A program made the position numbers and the translations under genes. Shown piece after piece: positions 5,063 through 5,303 of a DNA stretch of 5,303 bases; the first letter of the stretch is position 1, and every line of letters starts with the position of its first letter. Below the pieces are notes generated by a model, which was not told the DNA's origin, searched no databases, and saw only the letters and a program-made list of their open reading frames with translations. Source of the stretch: an uncultured Campylobacter sp. (GTDB lineage Bacteria; Campylobacterota; Campylobacteria; Campylobacterales; Campylobacteraceae); contig CALCKS010000303.1 in NCBI GenBank assembly GCA_937965895.1, positions 1 through 5,303 of the forward strand, read 5' to 3'.

Positions 5063-5303
5063 CTAATGTTGTTTAGGCAGTATGCAACATTTATGGGCAC
5101 TATCTGCAAGTGCGGCGGAAGTCGCTTTTATTGCAGCGAGTTGACGTCGGCTGAGCTTGCTAGGATTGCGCCAAAATATAGTCCAAATAATCCCACCAAA
5201 AAGTAAAACGTTAAAAGTTATGATTAAAATTGCGGTTATTTTTAAAATTTGAGCCCTTTCAAAAATATAAATTTAGCCTCCGTCTCGCTCGCGCCGAGCT
5301 CAC
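5063..5303 (-). pseudogene. Possible 3' end of a minus-strand membrane protein, frame broken
   Basis: I do not recognise this gene. On the minus strand, the frame entering from the right edge reads ELGASETEAKFIFLKGLKF and stops at 5242. A second frame, open from 5272 to a TAG at 5063, encodes ILKITAILIITF, a hydrophobic stretch of about 25 residues ending GGIIWTIFW, then the basic RNPSKLSRRQLAAIK. That is the shape of a membrane helix with a positive cytoplasmic flank. The second frame has no ATG, GTG or TTG. Adding one A or T within the run at 5244-5250 would join the two frames, either as one protein running off the window or as a protein starting at TTG 5262 (MKGLKILKITA). A further frame, open from 5127 to 5017, could continue it and ends LKKQRLL. 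The evidence is only the translation pattern, so confidence is low. Confidence 0.33.

Noticed and set aside
5066..5206. A 46-residue plus-strand open frame starting ATG, with cysteines in a CKCGG...YC arrangement
   Set aside because: It has no ribosome binding site and lies opposite the more protein-like minus-strand hydrophobic frame. The cysteine pattern is too short to claim a zinc site.
1..5303. CRISPR array, tRNA, rRNA, insertion sequence or toxin-antitoxin pair
   Set aside because: No regularly spaced repeats, tRNA cloverleaf, rRNA-like sequence, transposase or terminal inverted repeats were visible on reading the window.

Overview
The window looks like chromosomal DNA of a Campylobacter, probably one of the higher-GC oral or gut species such as the C. 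showae, C. rectus, C. concisus or C. curvus group. This is an inference. It rests on the very frequent AAATTTG word in genes and spacers, T-rich promoter DNA lacking a clear -35 box, TTG start codons, and protein types familiar from Campylobacterota. The species cannot be fixed from the sequence alone.

Layout, left to right. (1) Positions 1-138 hold the 3' end of a TOBE/Mop-type molybdate-binding gene, closed by a strong hairpin terminator at 150-185. (2) A spacer carries a -10 box, a Fur-box-like element and a Shine-Dalgarno sequence in front of a TonB-dependent siderophore receptor that starts on TTG at 356. Its frame stops early at 2305. The missing 100 C-terminal residues lie intact one frame over (2263-2565), so the gene carries a one-base frameshift at a short T run. 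A 10-bp hairpin terminator follows at 2607-2640. (3) At 2751-4553 there is an intact 600-residue fused permease-ATPase of the YddA type (SbmA/BacA-like membrane domain plus ATPase), also starting on TTG. (4) A short AT-rich spacer leads to a small lipoprotein gene at 4605, again frameshifted, at an A8 run; the repaired gene would end at 4977 and encode 123 residues. Two hairpins follow. (5) The last 260 bases seem to hold the broken or partial 3' end of a minus-strand gene for a small membrane protein. Its frame also changes at a short homopolymer.

Function. An iron-regulated outer-membrane receptor next to a YddA-type inner-membrane transporter recalls the E. coli yddA-yddB pair. It suggests a module that moves a siderophore, cobalamin-like or peptide substrate across both membranes. 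The substrate is not visible in the sequence. The small lipoprotein may be co-transcribed with the transporter, because no terminator separates them.

The most striking feature is the recurrence of single-base frameshifts at homopolymers: two are clear and one or two more are possible. This points either to base-calling errors in the assembly or to real gene decay or on/off switching. The reads behind this sequence should decide.
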